A DNA stretch of 28,023 nt from Aureobasidium sp. EXF-3400 (lineage: Eukaryota; Ascomycota; Dothideomycetes; Dothideales; Saccotheciaceae). Both the position numbers and the translations under genes were made by a program. The DNA lies in NCBI GenBank assembly GCA_024195585.1, contig SWBL01000487.1, positions 1 to 28,023 of the forward strand, in the 5' to 3' direction. Positions 20,374 through 28,023 of this stretch are shown in pieces (within the stretch, counting starts at the first letter, position 1; each line of letters opens with the position of its first letter). The notes beneath the pieces are model-generated. The model worked only from the letters and a program-made list of their open reading frames with translations, did not search any database and was not told where the DNA came from.

Positions 20374-22015
20374 ATGTCGACCCCTCGAGCAGTGAGGCAG
20401 CTTGCCAATGGACTGTTCCGACGAACAAATCCTAGAACACGCTTCCTTCCCATCCAACGCAGCATACATAGCACAAGCAAATTGGCCTCGCAAGCAGCGG
20501 CGAGCCAACCCATTGTCGAAGCAGAGAGACCCTCGGAAACACCTGTCGTAAACCCACCGCTCAGCTTTCCTTGTTTGGATGCTTTGGACAAGAAGACTCA
20601 GACCTTGACGAACAAGCGATCGTTATCTGGCCCCGAGCCGTCGTACGCGCCAGGTGCGACCGAGACCTTCCACTGCCCCTCGCCGCTCCTGCTGGACTGG
20701 GGTGGTGTTTTGCCATCTTTCGATATCGCATATGAGACATGGGGTACCCTGAACTCTGACAAGAGCAATGCCATCCTGCTACACACAGGCCTGAGTGCTA
20801 GCAGTCACGCAAAGAGCACACCCGCAAACTCCAAGCCTGGTTGGTGGGAGAAGTTCATTGGTCCTGGTGCACCCATCGATACCGACAAGTACTTTGTCAT
20901 CTGCACCAATGTGCTGGGAGGTTGCTATGGCAGTACCGGTCCAAGTTCCAAGGACCCCTTGGCCAACGACCAGCCATACGCTACACGTTTCCCCATCCTT
21001 ACCATGCAGGACATGGTGCGCGCACAGTTCCGTCTTCTTGACTGGATGGGCATTGAAAAGCTGTATGCTTCGGTAGGCTCTAGTATGGGCGGCATGCAGA
21101 GTTTGGCTGCGTCCGTCCTACACCCCGAGCGTGTAGGCAAGCTCGTCAGTATCTCGGGCTGTGCTAGAAGTCACCCTTACAGCGTTGCCATGCGCCACAC
21201 TCAGCGTCAGGGTTCGTCTTTATCCTCACATCACTGTTTCTACAACTGCTGACACTGCACTAGTCCTCATGAACGACCCTGCCTGGTCTTCGACACGCGG
21301 CAACTACTACTCGGCTATCCCACCCCATGCCGGCATGAAGTTAGCCCGCGAAATCGCAACCGTAACCTACCGCAGTGGCCCTGAATGGGAGCTTCGCTTT
21401 GGCCGCCGCCGTGCCGATCCCTCCAAACCTCCTGCCCTCTGCCCAGACTTCCTTATCGAGACATATCTCGACCATGCAGGTGAGAAGTGGTGCTTGGAGT
21501 ACGATGCGAACAGCTTACTGTACGTGAGCAAGGCAATGGATCTGTTCGACTTGGGCAAGGAACACATGGACATGCTGGAAGGCGTGAGAGCATCCAACGC
21601 CCACAAGCTTGACCAGTTTGGCGCCGACAAACCCACACCAAAACCAGAAAGTGGATCTGCGGATCTGTGTAACTTGACGTTGCCAGACACACCTTACGAG
21701 GAGCAAGAGTCGACTGCGGAAATCATGAATGACAACACCGATGTCAAGGCTGCTACTCAAGACAATGAGCCTCCAGCCGATCTGGTCAAGGGCATGCAGG
21801 GGTTGAGAGATATCCCTGCTCTTGTGCTAGGTGTGGCTTCTGATATCTTGTTCCCTGCTTGGCAACAGAGGGAGATTGCTGCTGCACTGAGGAAGGTGGG
21901 AAACAGAAAGGTTACCCACGTTGAGCTTGGTGAAGACAGAAGTTTGTTCGGCCATGACACCTTCCTACTTGACCTTGAAGGCGTTGGCGGCGAGTTGAAG
22001 AGGTTCTTGGGTTAG
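20374..22015 (+). CDS. cysA: CysA-type serine O-acetyltransferase (MetX-like alpha/beta hydrolase), mitochondrial
   Basis: Exons are 20374..21211 and 21264..22015, giving 529 aa. The 52-nt intron has donor GTTCGT, branch site GCTGAC and acceptor CTAG. It restores [15 protein letters not shown]. The N-terminal 50 residues are rich in Arg, Ser and Ala without acids at first ([20 protein letters not shown]), a mitochondrial presequence. The core is the homoserine O-acetyltransferase (MetX/Met2) fold, with [41 protein letters not shown] and the nucleophile elbow GSSMGG (Ser237). Asp473 (VASDILFP) and His510 (GHDTFL) complete the triad. A variable acidic insert lies about 390-455. The close match is the CysA group of Aspergillus. 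Its members resemble homoserine acetyltransferases but make O-acetylserine for cysteine synthesis; some databases call the group serine O-succinyltransferase. Acyl-donor choice cannot be read from sequence by eye. Confidence 0.9.
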
Positions 22016-22149
22016 ACTTGGATACGCACCAAAGAACATGTGTATATATCATGATGAGCAAAAGCATAGCGAGTTGTCTTCTTAAGAATATGCATGATTT
22101 TATTTTCATCTCATGGTCTGTGGGTATCGTAGTATACTTTGAGTGTTTT

Positions 22150-23424
22150 CTAAACATCCTCAAACTCCATGTCGTCTTCGTCAGACTCTGCGTTGGTATC
22201 GACGGCAGGCGCGACACTGGCCAAAGGCACAGCATCAGTGTCTTGCTCAGTCTTGACACGTTTGGCATCTGGACCTTCGGCCTCCTCGACCTTGATGTCC
22301 GGTACGCTAGCGCCTGGAGGCACGTCTTCGAACTCGTCCTCGTCCTCGTCGTCTTCTTCTTCCTCTTCTTCTTGTAACCTCGCTCTTTCTTGCTCTGCGC
22401 GATAGGCGGCCCAGTAATCATCCATGACGGCATCGTCTCTTCCGGGCGTGCCTCCCAACTTCTTGTCATCTGCTGCGTCGTCGACGGAAAGACCTCCAGC
22501 ATGTGCTTCTCTTTCCCTTTGCTCCCTCAACTCCTTTGCGCCTGCCGTCGTCATATCGCCAGAAACTGTAGATCTGGTAAGCCACTCGGGCAGAGCGTTT
22601 TGCTTGGCCTCCTTCTCGCGCTTGATTCTCGCAGCCTCTGGATCTGGTTTTGTAGTGAGGTCGTCTTCCAATTGCACCTTGACTGTTTCTGGTGCCAGAG
22701 CCAGACCTTTCGATCCTGCAATGCTGGGCTTGACTTCCTCTGCGATTCTCGTGGGACGGTCTGGATGCGCATCTCCTCTGTTAATGGGCAGATGTAGCGA
22801 CAAGGCCGTGTCAAAGTCATTCTCAGGTACGTTCGCCTGGTCGATTTCGCGGAGCAGGGCTTCGATGGCAGCGACTTGGGTATTGAGGCGCATTTTGCTT
22901 TCGTTCTCTTGAAAGTCTTCGGTTACGGGATCGAGAGGGTGTTCGCAGAGATGGCAGAGGAAGCTGCCACTCAGAGGGTCGATATTGTCCATGACTTCCA
23001 AATCGGTATACTGGCTCTTGCACCTCGGACACTCCAGATCTTTCTTTTCCGTCGTCGGTGCTCCCATACTATCGATGTGTTTAGACAGCCGCGACAAACG
23101 ATACTTGATAGCATCGATGGCAGGGTGAAAGTGAAGCCAGTACCAATCCACATGCTTAACATGCTCTCGATTCTTAAAGTTCGGATTTGTGGATGGCGGC
23201 GGCGCATCTTCCTTCTTCTCGGCGCGCGTTTGTACGGATATCAGACCGGCGTCTTTGAGCTTGCCGCATTGCTTCCGTAGCTCTTTTTTATTTGTGCCTA
23301 GACAGTGTGCGAGGTCGGCGTCTGTGAGGGTGCTGTGGATGCCGAGGGCGTCGACGATGAGGACGTCTTCGACTGAGTAGAATGCTCGTGCTGTTATGCG
23401 CAGTAGGTTTTTGGCGAGATCCAT
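22150..23424 (-). CDS. TFA1: TFIIE alpha subunit (Tfa1)
   Basis: This is a single exon of 424 aa. Residues 1-110 form the extended winged-helix domain (MDLAKNLLRITARAFYSVED, then LTDADLAHCLGTNKKELRKQ and WYWLHFHPAIDAIKYRL). The zinc ribbon follows with C132-x2-C135 and C157-x2-C160 (ECPRCKSQYT and FLCHLCEHPL). The middle is helical and charged, with NALPEWLTRSTVSGD. The C-terminus is strongly acidic with a Glu/Asp run around 360-375 and ends ESDEDDMEFEDV, the kind of tail that contacts TFIIH in this family. TFIIE-alpha joins the Pol II preinitiation complex with TFIIE-beta, recruits TFIIH and stimulates promoter opening. The gene is convergent with cysA (134 bases between stops). Confidence 0.94.
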   Translation of the reverse strand: MDLAKNLLRITARAFYSVEDVLIVDALGIHSTLTDADLAHCLGTNKKELRKQCGKLKDAGLISVQTRAEKKEDAPPPSTNPNFKNREHVKHVDWYWLHFHPAIDAIKYRLSRLSKHIDSMGAPTTEKKDLECPRCKSQYTDLEVMDNIDPLSGSFLCHLCEHPLDPVTEDFQENESKMRLNTQVAAIEALLREIDQANVPENDFDTALSLHLPINRGDAHPDRPTRIAEEVKPSIAGSKGLALAPETVKVQLEDDLTTKPDPEAARIKREKEAKQNALPEWLTRSTVSGDMTTAGAKELREQREREAHAGGLSVDDAADDKKLGGTPGRDDAVMDDYWAAYRAEQERARLQEEEEEEDDEDEDEFEDVPPGASVPDIKVEEAEGPDAKRVKTEQDTDAVPLASVAPAVDTNAESDEDDMEFEDV

Positions 23425-23730
23425 GGTTGATGTTGTAGGCTGCCTATGGCCTGACAGTCGGGGAGATGAAGGTGCCTCTTGGGCTGGTGTTCGAGCACGT
23501 TCTCTCTATCCAGTCAGGTGTGCATGGGCGAGGAACCGATGTTCGTTCGAGATCGTTATTCAGGGTGAGCTGGATGTAGATATTCAGAAGTCGTGTGAGC
23601 AGTGATCGAGGTTAACTTCTCTGTCGAAGCTCTGGAAGCACATGCAGATCACTTCAGCACGGGTGCTTGTTGGAAAGATAAGACTATATGTGGATACAAT
23701 TATGTCGAGTTTTGTATCATCCAATCATCT
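23425..23730. other. TFIIE-alpha promoter region and tRNA 5' flank
   Basis: These 306 bases lie between the TFIIE-alpha start and the tRNA gene and must contain the TFIIE-alpha promoter. No TATA box or other gene was recognised. Confidence 0.5.
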
Positions 23731-23801
23731 GTCGCAGTGGTTTAGTGGTAAAATTCGTGCTTGCCATGCACGAGCCCCGTGTTCGATTCACGGCTGCGAC
23801 A
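23731..23801 (+). tRNA. tRNA-Gly (anticodon GCC), no intron
   Basis: The cloverleaf folds fully. The acceptor stem GTCGCAG/CTGCGAC (23731-23737 with 23794-23800) has seven perfect pairs. The anticodon stem CGTGC/GCACG encloses the loop TTGCCAT with anticodon GCC, and the T stem CCGTG/CACGG encloses TTCGATT. The discriminator base is A at 23801. The A box (TGGTTTAGTGGTA) and B box (GTTCGATTC) of the internal Pol III promoter fit. A T4 run at 23806-23809 is the likely Pol III terminator. Acceptor pair 2-71 is T-A rather than the usual C-G of glycine tRNAs. Confidence 0.95.
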
Positions 23802-24053
23802 TTCGTTTTGTCATTTGCATGATGGCTTTGTATGGAGTCCTTCGCTGACACTCTTTTTGAGAAAGCGCTGCTCTCGTTCTGATAGTTCATCGCCCTTCAA
23901 AGGCCGCCGTAATGAAAAGTCTGACATGTCGGGTTGGCTCATAACTTTGAAGCCTTTGTGCATGTTTCGTAGATTTCATGACTGATGAAGTGAAAAGAAC
24001 TTGACCTCAAAACAATGAGGAGCGAGAATATCTTGCTTGGCTTTCAAAACTCT

Positions 24054-25082
24054 CTACAAGCCAGCATATCCCTTGTCTACATCTTCCGCCTTGACTTCCT
24101 GTTTGACAGCCTGGCCATCTCCCTTCTTCACACTCCAGACAACCATCTTCTTAGTCTTCTCATCCCACTTCATAACATCTCCATCGCCAACATTATACCG
24201 GTAGTAGTTCTCTGTACCTCCCACCACCATTGCTCTCCTAAACGTAATGTTGATTCTACCATTCCCACTCTCTCCTCCTTTCCCCTTGGGAATGCTGTGC
24301 AGCCATTTACTCTGTGTGGTGCCTCTCATCAATACCATATCTCCACTTCCCAAAGGCAGTTTCAGAGGTTTCGTCTCTGATGCAATTGCTGCTGCACTTT
24401 TGTCATCAGATGGTGGAGTAGGTTTATGCTTCATCAAGAAATCTCTTTTGGCTCCCAAGCTGAATGATGCAATTGCGGGATCCACACCGAGAAACCTTTC
24501 GTCGTCGCTGTGGTAGGATATACTGTCATCACCAGTAGCATAGTAATTCACCAAGCAGAAATTGTAGCGTTGGTCTGTCGCTGCTTCTGTGAGTTGGCGC
24601 AGCAGATCCAGGCATGCGGGTATAGGCCGCGGTTTACACGTCTTGTAGCGGTCTTTAGGGATTGGCTTTTTCGTAGTTGCATCAATGAGCGATCCATCGG
24701 CCAAGAAAGAAGAGGTTTCGTCCACACCAAACACAGTCGTGAAGCGTGGCGTGTTGATATCTGTCTCGATAGGCCCTCGCTTGATCTTGTACTTGACGCG
24801 GTAGAAGAACAACTCGCTCCGTAGAAACTCAAACAAGAGTGTTGATATCGAGCTCGGTACGTATGGTTGAAAGTACAAGAGATCCAGATTTGGTTGGTCG
24901 TTTATTGCTTTGCCTTCTGCTTCTGGAGCGAAATTCAAAATGTCTGTGATTTCTGGTGGCAATTGTGGTATGACAAAAGGATATGTCGAGTGGTTTGACG
25001 GCGCATCTTTTGATTCACTAAGCGATATCTTCGCCTTCTTCTGAGATGGGCTGAAGAAGGTGTCTAGTGTTCGTTTCGACAT
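24054..25082 (-). CDS. AlkB-family 2OG-Fe(II) dioxygenase (DNA/RNA alkylation repair)
   Basis: This is a single exon of 342 aa from the ATG at 25082 (MSKRTLDTFFSPSQKKAK). The AlkB core is recognised by NYYATGDDSISYHSDDERF with iron ligands H191 and D193, and by distal iron ligand H262 (KWLHSIP). The 2-oxoglutarate-binding arginine R276 and substrate-side R282 lie in GRINITFR. FSLGAKRDF and LGSGDMVLMRG are further family blocks. The set is closest to ALKBH2/3-like enzymes, which oxidatively remove 1-methyladenine and 3-methylcytosine from nucleic acid. The N-terminus holds a Lys-rich patch (nuclear localisation plausible) and KRTLDTFF, which resembles a PCNA-interacting box with Gln replaced by Lys. 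The frame is open upstream to 25409, but that part lacks protein-like composition, so I start at 25082. The tail is Lys/Glu/Val-rich. Confidence 0.9.
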   Translation of the reverse strand: MSKRTLDTFFSPSQKKAKISLSESKDAPSNHSTYPFVIPQLPPEITDILNFAPEAEGKAINDQPNLDLLYFQPYVPSSISTLLFEFLRSELFFYRVKYKIKRGPIETDINTPRFTTVFGVDETSSFLADGSLIDATTKKPIPKDRYKTCKPRPIPACLDLLRQLTEAATDQRYNFCLVNYYATGDDSISYHSDDERFLGVDPAIASFSLGAKRDFLMKHKPTPPSDDKSAAAIASETKPLKLPLGSGDMVLMRGTTQSKWLHSIPKGKGGESGNGRINITFRRAMVVGGTENYYRYNVGDGDVMKWDEKTKKMVVWSVKKGDGQAVKQEVKAEDVDKGYAGL

Positions 25083-25424
25083 TCTGGTGTTTGTGATGTG
25101 ATGTGGTATTGGGTAGAGAGAATGATGGCTCAGGAAGACGCGACGTGAACGCGCCAACATCTCGATGACGTCGATAAGACAAAGAACCAACTTTACAATA
25201 GCAATCGAGTTCGCACAATATACAAGCCTAGATCGAGACAGATGACAAGGAAGATCTATACGAAAGTTGTGAAATTCGAGGTTGGGGTATCTACACGCCT
25301 GTCCATGTCCTGCACTGACGCCATGAAGCCTTACCAAGCCAATTATGCTTGATAGAAAAGTCCGTTGCGCCAAAATCAAGAATTGCTTGTTATGTGTCGT
25401 GTCTGTCATGAATGCTCCATCAAA
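25083..25424. promoter_or_regulatory. Tandem intergenic region upstream of the AlkB gene
   Basis: 342 bases lie between the AlkB start and the stop of the RING-PHD gene on the same strand. It should hold the AlkB promoter and the neighbour's 3' UTR. No specific site was recognised. Confidence 0.5.
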
Positions 25425-27402
25425 CTAAACCTCCTGTGAAAATGTTTCTGAGTTCTGCTCCTGCGAAAGGATGGTCTGCACTGCTCGTTCAACTTCAGCC
25501 GAAGCCACTTCCTGCCATTTGTCGCGCCCATCTTGATTTGCCAAACCTTCAGCATCACCGACCTTATCGTAGAGCATGCGAGATACATCTCGATTAATGT
25601 CGGTGTACTGGTCTTTGTTTATCTCGCCTCCTCGATAACGAGGACCGAGGACAGCTTTAACCATGCGCTGAATCTCGGTCTTGGTTGAATAGGACATATT
25701 GCGCGATGGAGAGCCAGGCGAAATATCTCTGGGCGGACTGCTGAGCTGTTGCTGGGGATGCCGATGTGATCTGCCTCGCTCGTCCTTGCCGTTGGAGGTA
25801 GGAGAAAAAGTAGGCGAAGCGAGAGGTCGAACAATAGATGTGAGAGGCATAGGTGAGGTCGGTCTAGGACGTGCGAGTTGAGGTGGAGGTGTAACGGATA
25901 ATGCGCGAGGAGAGACCTGACCCGAGTGGATGGGTGACGCTCCAGGAGATGCTGGGTTGAATGGTCCGGGCTGCTCGTCGCCCGAATTGGCTTCAGCATC
26001 CGGTGAGTCCGTTTCTTCAGGTGCTGGCTGTTTCTCTACTTCTTGAAGGAGTTGAGTAAGGAAGCTTGGTCCCTCGGTAGGTCTCTGGATCGGGCGCACA
26101 GGAACTTCGATCGTTGATGGTCCTGGTTCTGCAAGTGTCGGGATCGTCATGTTTCTCTTAGTCCTCGGTCGTTTGAGCTTGCGCGGTGGCTCAGCCTGTT
26201 CGCGATCTGCTGTGTTATCTCGAGGAGAGGCAGGAGAAGCAGTCGCGGATTTGCGCTTTCTGCTGGGTGGTCGCTGTGCTTCTGGATCGAGTGCGCGGGC
26301 TTTATCAAGCGCATTCCAGGCGCGGAGTTCTTCTTGTGATTCTGGCGAGTGAGCAGCGGCAAGGTTTCTTCGGTCCAGCAGGGTAGAAGCGGTATCCCTG
26401 AAGCGGTTTGCTGCACCTTGGCGACTGGCAACTTGGAGTCTGCGAGTCCAGGCTGCAAGCTCTCGTCGTTGAGCCGGGGTACGATGAATATTTGTAAGGT
26501 CTTCATCTTCGTGGGGGAAGTCAAGGTCCAGGTTCAACCGGCGCCAGACACTTGCCCAGACTCTATCCCATGCTTCTGTACCAGGTCGTCTGCCTCCTGC
26601 TCTTCTCGGTCTTGGATTCCGAGTCCGTGTGTTGGCTCTACGACCAGTGGCGTTGGTGCCTAACTCCCGATGACAAGACTCGCAGTACCAGACGTCTGGA
26701 GCGGTGGCGTCACTATAGCCAGCGCAGAAGATGTGGACGGTGCCATCGCAACCGTCGCAATACATGGTTGCATGCGAGCTGTCAATGTTACCACAAACGA
26801 GGCATGGAGCCTCTTCGTCGAACAGGGCATCGTCGATGATCAAGGTGGGATCGACTTCAGCTTGTTGTTGTTTCTCCTCGACAATGTAGGAAGAATGGGC
26901 GGGACCATCGAGAAAGTTGCGAAGTTCGACAAGGTTGAAGCTTGCGCGACATATGGGGCAACTGTTGGCTCGTTCGACCCAAGGACGCAAACACGAATCA
27001 TGGAGATTGTGTCCGCAAGGAAGGAGGTGGGCGACGATTTCGTCGTCTATGGGATGCTTGCTGTAAGATAGTCAGCACGGGTTCTGTGTCGAGACGAAGA
27101 TGAATCCCCCAGGAGGTCTTCGAAGGCGGGGGAGACGTCACCATCCAAGCTTAAGCGGCGGCACATGCAAGTATTATCAAGCCGATCAAAGCGATCAAGG
27201 AATCGACGAGGCCGACGAAGAGGCTCCGGGGGATCAAAACGCTCGGTGTGGACAGGATCTAGTACCTTTGTTCAGAGGGAAGCACTGGAAGCGGCGCAGG
27301 AATCTCGATCTCGGTCTTGATGGCTATACTGTTGGTCTCGGCATCCGTATCCTCGGGGCGGAGGCGCAGGTCGCCCAAGCACACGATGCACACGTCTGCC
27401 AT
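25425..27402 (-). CDS. RING-PHD protein with C-terminal SRI-like segment (PHRF1/Asr1-like)
   Basis: Exons are 27402..27266 and 27060..25425, giving 590 aa. The 205-nt intron (GTACTA..TTACAG, GCTGAC branch site) splits the RING finger. RING ligands are C5 and C8 in exon 1, then C61, H63, H66, C69, C80 and C83 in exon 2 (LLPCGHNLHDSCLRPW, CPICRASF). An unusually long loop lies between the first two pairs. The PHD finger has C132, C135, C147, C150, H155, C158, C172 and C175 (MYCDGCDGTVHIFC). The middle is Arg/Pro/Ser-rich with a basic SRKRKSATASP patch, and disordered. Residues about 500-590 (IQRMVKAVLGPRYRGGEINK onward) resemble the helical SRI-type domain that binds phosphorylated Pol II CTD in Set2 and at the end of animal PHRF1. 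The likely role is a nuclear E3 ubiquitin ligase linked to transcribing Pol II, as for yeast Asr1; this is inference from architecture. Confidence 0.85.
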
Positions 27403-27404
27403 TA

Positions 27405-27446
27405 TCACAGCGCCTGGAGTAGAGTCGTGCCAAGTTGGGAGAACAT
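27405..27446 (-). promoter_or_regulatory. uORF ending two bases before the RING-PHD start codon
   Basis: On the minus strand an ATG at 27446 opens a 13-codon frame that stops with TGA at 27407-27405. The main ATG begins at 27402, after only two bases (TGATAATG). It lies about 40 bases downstream of a TATA box, so it may or may not be within the mRNA. Confidence 0.5.
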
Positions 27447-27486
27447 GTAAAAGTGAGTGAAGGGAAGGGAGAAGGAAGGGGTGAGG

Positions 27487-27494
27487 TTTATATA
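27487..27494 (-). promoter_or_regulatory. TATA box of the RING-PHD gene
   Basis: TATATAAA reads on the minus strand here, followed downstream by a CT-rich tract (27452-27486) and then the leader. This is a textbook fungal core promoter arrangement about 85 bases before the main ATG. Confidence 0.6.
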
Positions 27495-28023
27495 CTAAGG
27501 TATGCGAGATTGCGGAGGGCGCGTTGCCTTCGATTCTGAATTCACGTGTGACGGATGACTGGGCGTCTGCTTAATCCGCCTTCAGAATCAACACAACTCG
27601 CCTCTAGACCCAGTGAATTAGCGTACTTGGTGCCTGGATCTAGAAATTGATAATTAACCAGTTGCTTTCACATGGACTGCAGTGAGAGAACAAAGAATCA
27701 CTTGGAGTGACTGTACACGATGTCGTACAATTACAGCGAAAAAAAAATAGAACAAACTGCGCGCAGAGTCGCAATACTCGAGAGATACATCTCAGTCGTG
27801 TAACGAGTTCGTTGATTCATTGCAATCGATGGGGTTCATAGGCTGGTCGATAATTTCAGATAGGCTTGGAGCGGAACAGTGTCTTTGGGCAGGATGACTG
27901 AGTTTCATTTGATCGTCCCCAGGATCCCAGCATATCGAGAAGCCAGCGTGGATGGGTATTTCCTTCTTAGCTACATCATCCCTTCGTCAAAAGTCCTTGC
28001 TGATTTTTTACGCCGCGATTGCC
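27495..28023. other. Intergenic region at right edge of window
   Basis: About 530 bases upstream of the RING-PHD gene. It contains a CACGTG E-box near 27543 and an A-rich run at 27739-27747. No open frame or RNA gene was recognised up to the window end. Confidence 0.5.

Noticed and set aside
25083..25409. 109-residue in-frame N-terminal extension of the AlkB gene
   Set aside because: The translation has no protein-like or targeting character and reaches into the neighbouring gene's 3' end. The start at 25082 begins a conserved-looking PIP-like and basic N-terminus.
1..28023. CRISPR array, operon, phage-like, secondary-metabolite or other novel multi-gene system
   Set aside because: No regularly spaced repeats, polycistronic layout or cluster-type enzymes are present. 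The genes are unrelated housekeeping genes of a fungal nuclear genome.

Overview
The window is nuclear DNA from a filamentous ascomycete (Pezizomycotina, possibly a Dothideomycete; the class is a guess from remembered protein similarity). The evidence is short spliceosomal introns (mostly 46-76 nt, with CTAAC/CTGAC-like branch sites), pyrimidine-rich leaders, ascomycete-type proteins, and a TA-rich, CpA/TpG-poor left edge that looks like repeat DNA degraded by RIP (repeat-induced point mutation). It reads as an ordinary housekeeping region. I found no gene cluster, CRISPR array, intact transposon or obviously new system. The better leads are at the level of single genes.

Layout. 1-480 is RIP-like repeat relic and 485-595 is a cluster of GTGGAATATTC dyads at its edge. 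1275/1380-2409 (+) is a two-exon protein with a DUF5872-like N-terminus and a C-terminal HVA1-type TUDOR domain. 2785-5710 (-) is a 936-aa conserved fungal protein of unknown function. 6362-7708 (-) is a She3-like coiled-coil protein. 8266-10482 (-) is Pta1/symplekin. 10849-11225 (+) is Coa3. 11410-12171 (-) is the complex I 17.8 kDa subunit. 13066-13580 (-) is Rpb4. 13810-14643 (+) is a calcineurin-like phosphoesterase. 15654-19392 (+) is an Lrg1-type LIM-RhoGAP. 20374-22015 (+) is a CysA-type serine O-acetyltransferase. 22150-23424 (-) is TFIIE-alpha. 23731-23801 (+) is tRNA-Gly(GCC). 24054-25082 (-) is an AlkB-family dioxygenase. 25425-27402 (-) is a RING-PHD protein with a C-terminal SRI-like segment. 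The last 620 nt are promoter and intergenic DNA.

How the genes relate. Four genes act on RNA polymerase II or its transcripts: Pta1, Rpb4, TFIIE-alpha and the RING-PHD-SRI protein. Two convergent genes serve the respiratory chain: Coa3 for complex IV assembly and the 17.8 kDa subunit of complex I. Genes sit as divergent pairs (Pta1/Coa3, Rpb4/phosphoesterase), convergent pairs (TUDOR gene/936-aa gene, Coa3/17.8 kDa, CysA/TFIIE-alpha) and tandem pairs. There are no operons, as expected.

Exon boundaries were placed by eye, using GT-AG sites, frame and family similarity. Coordinates are the full coding span; exons are listed in each entry.
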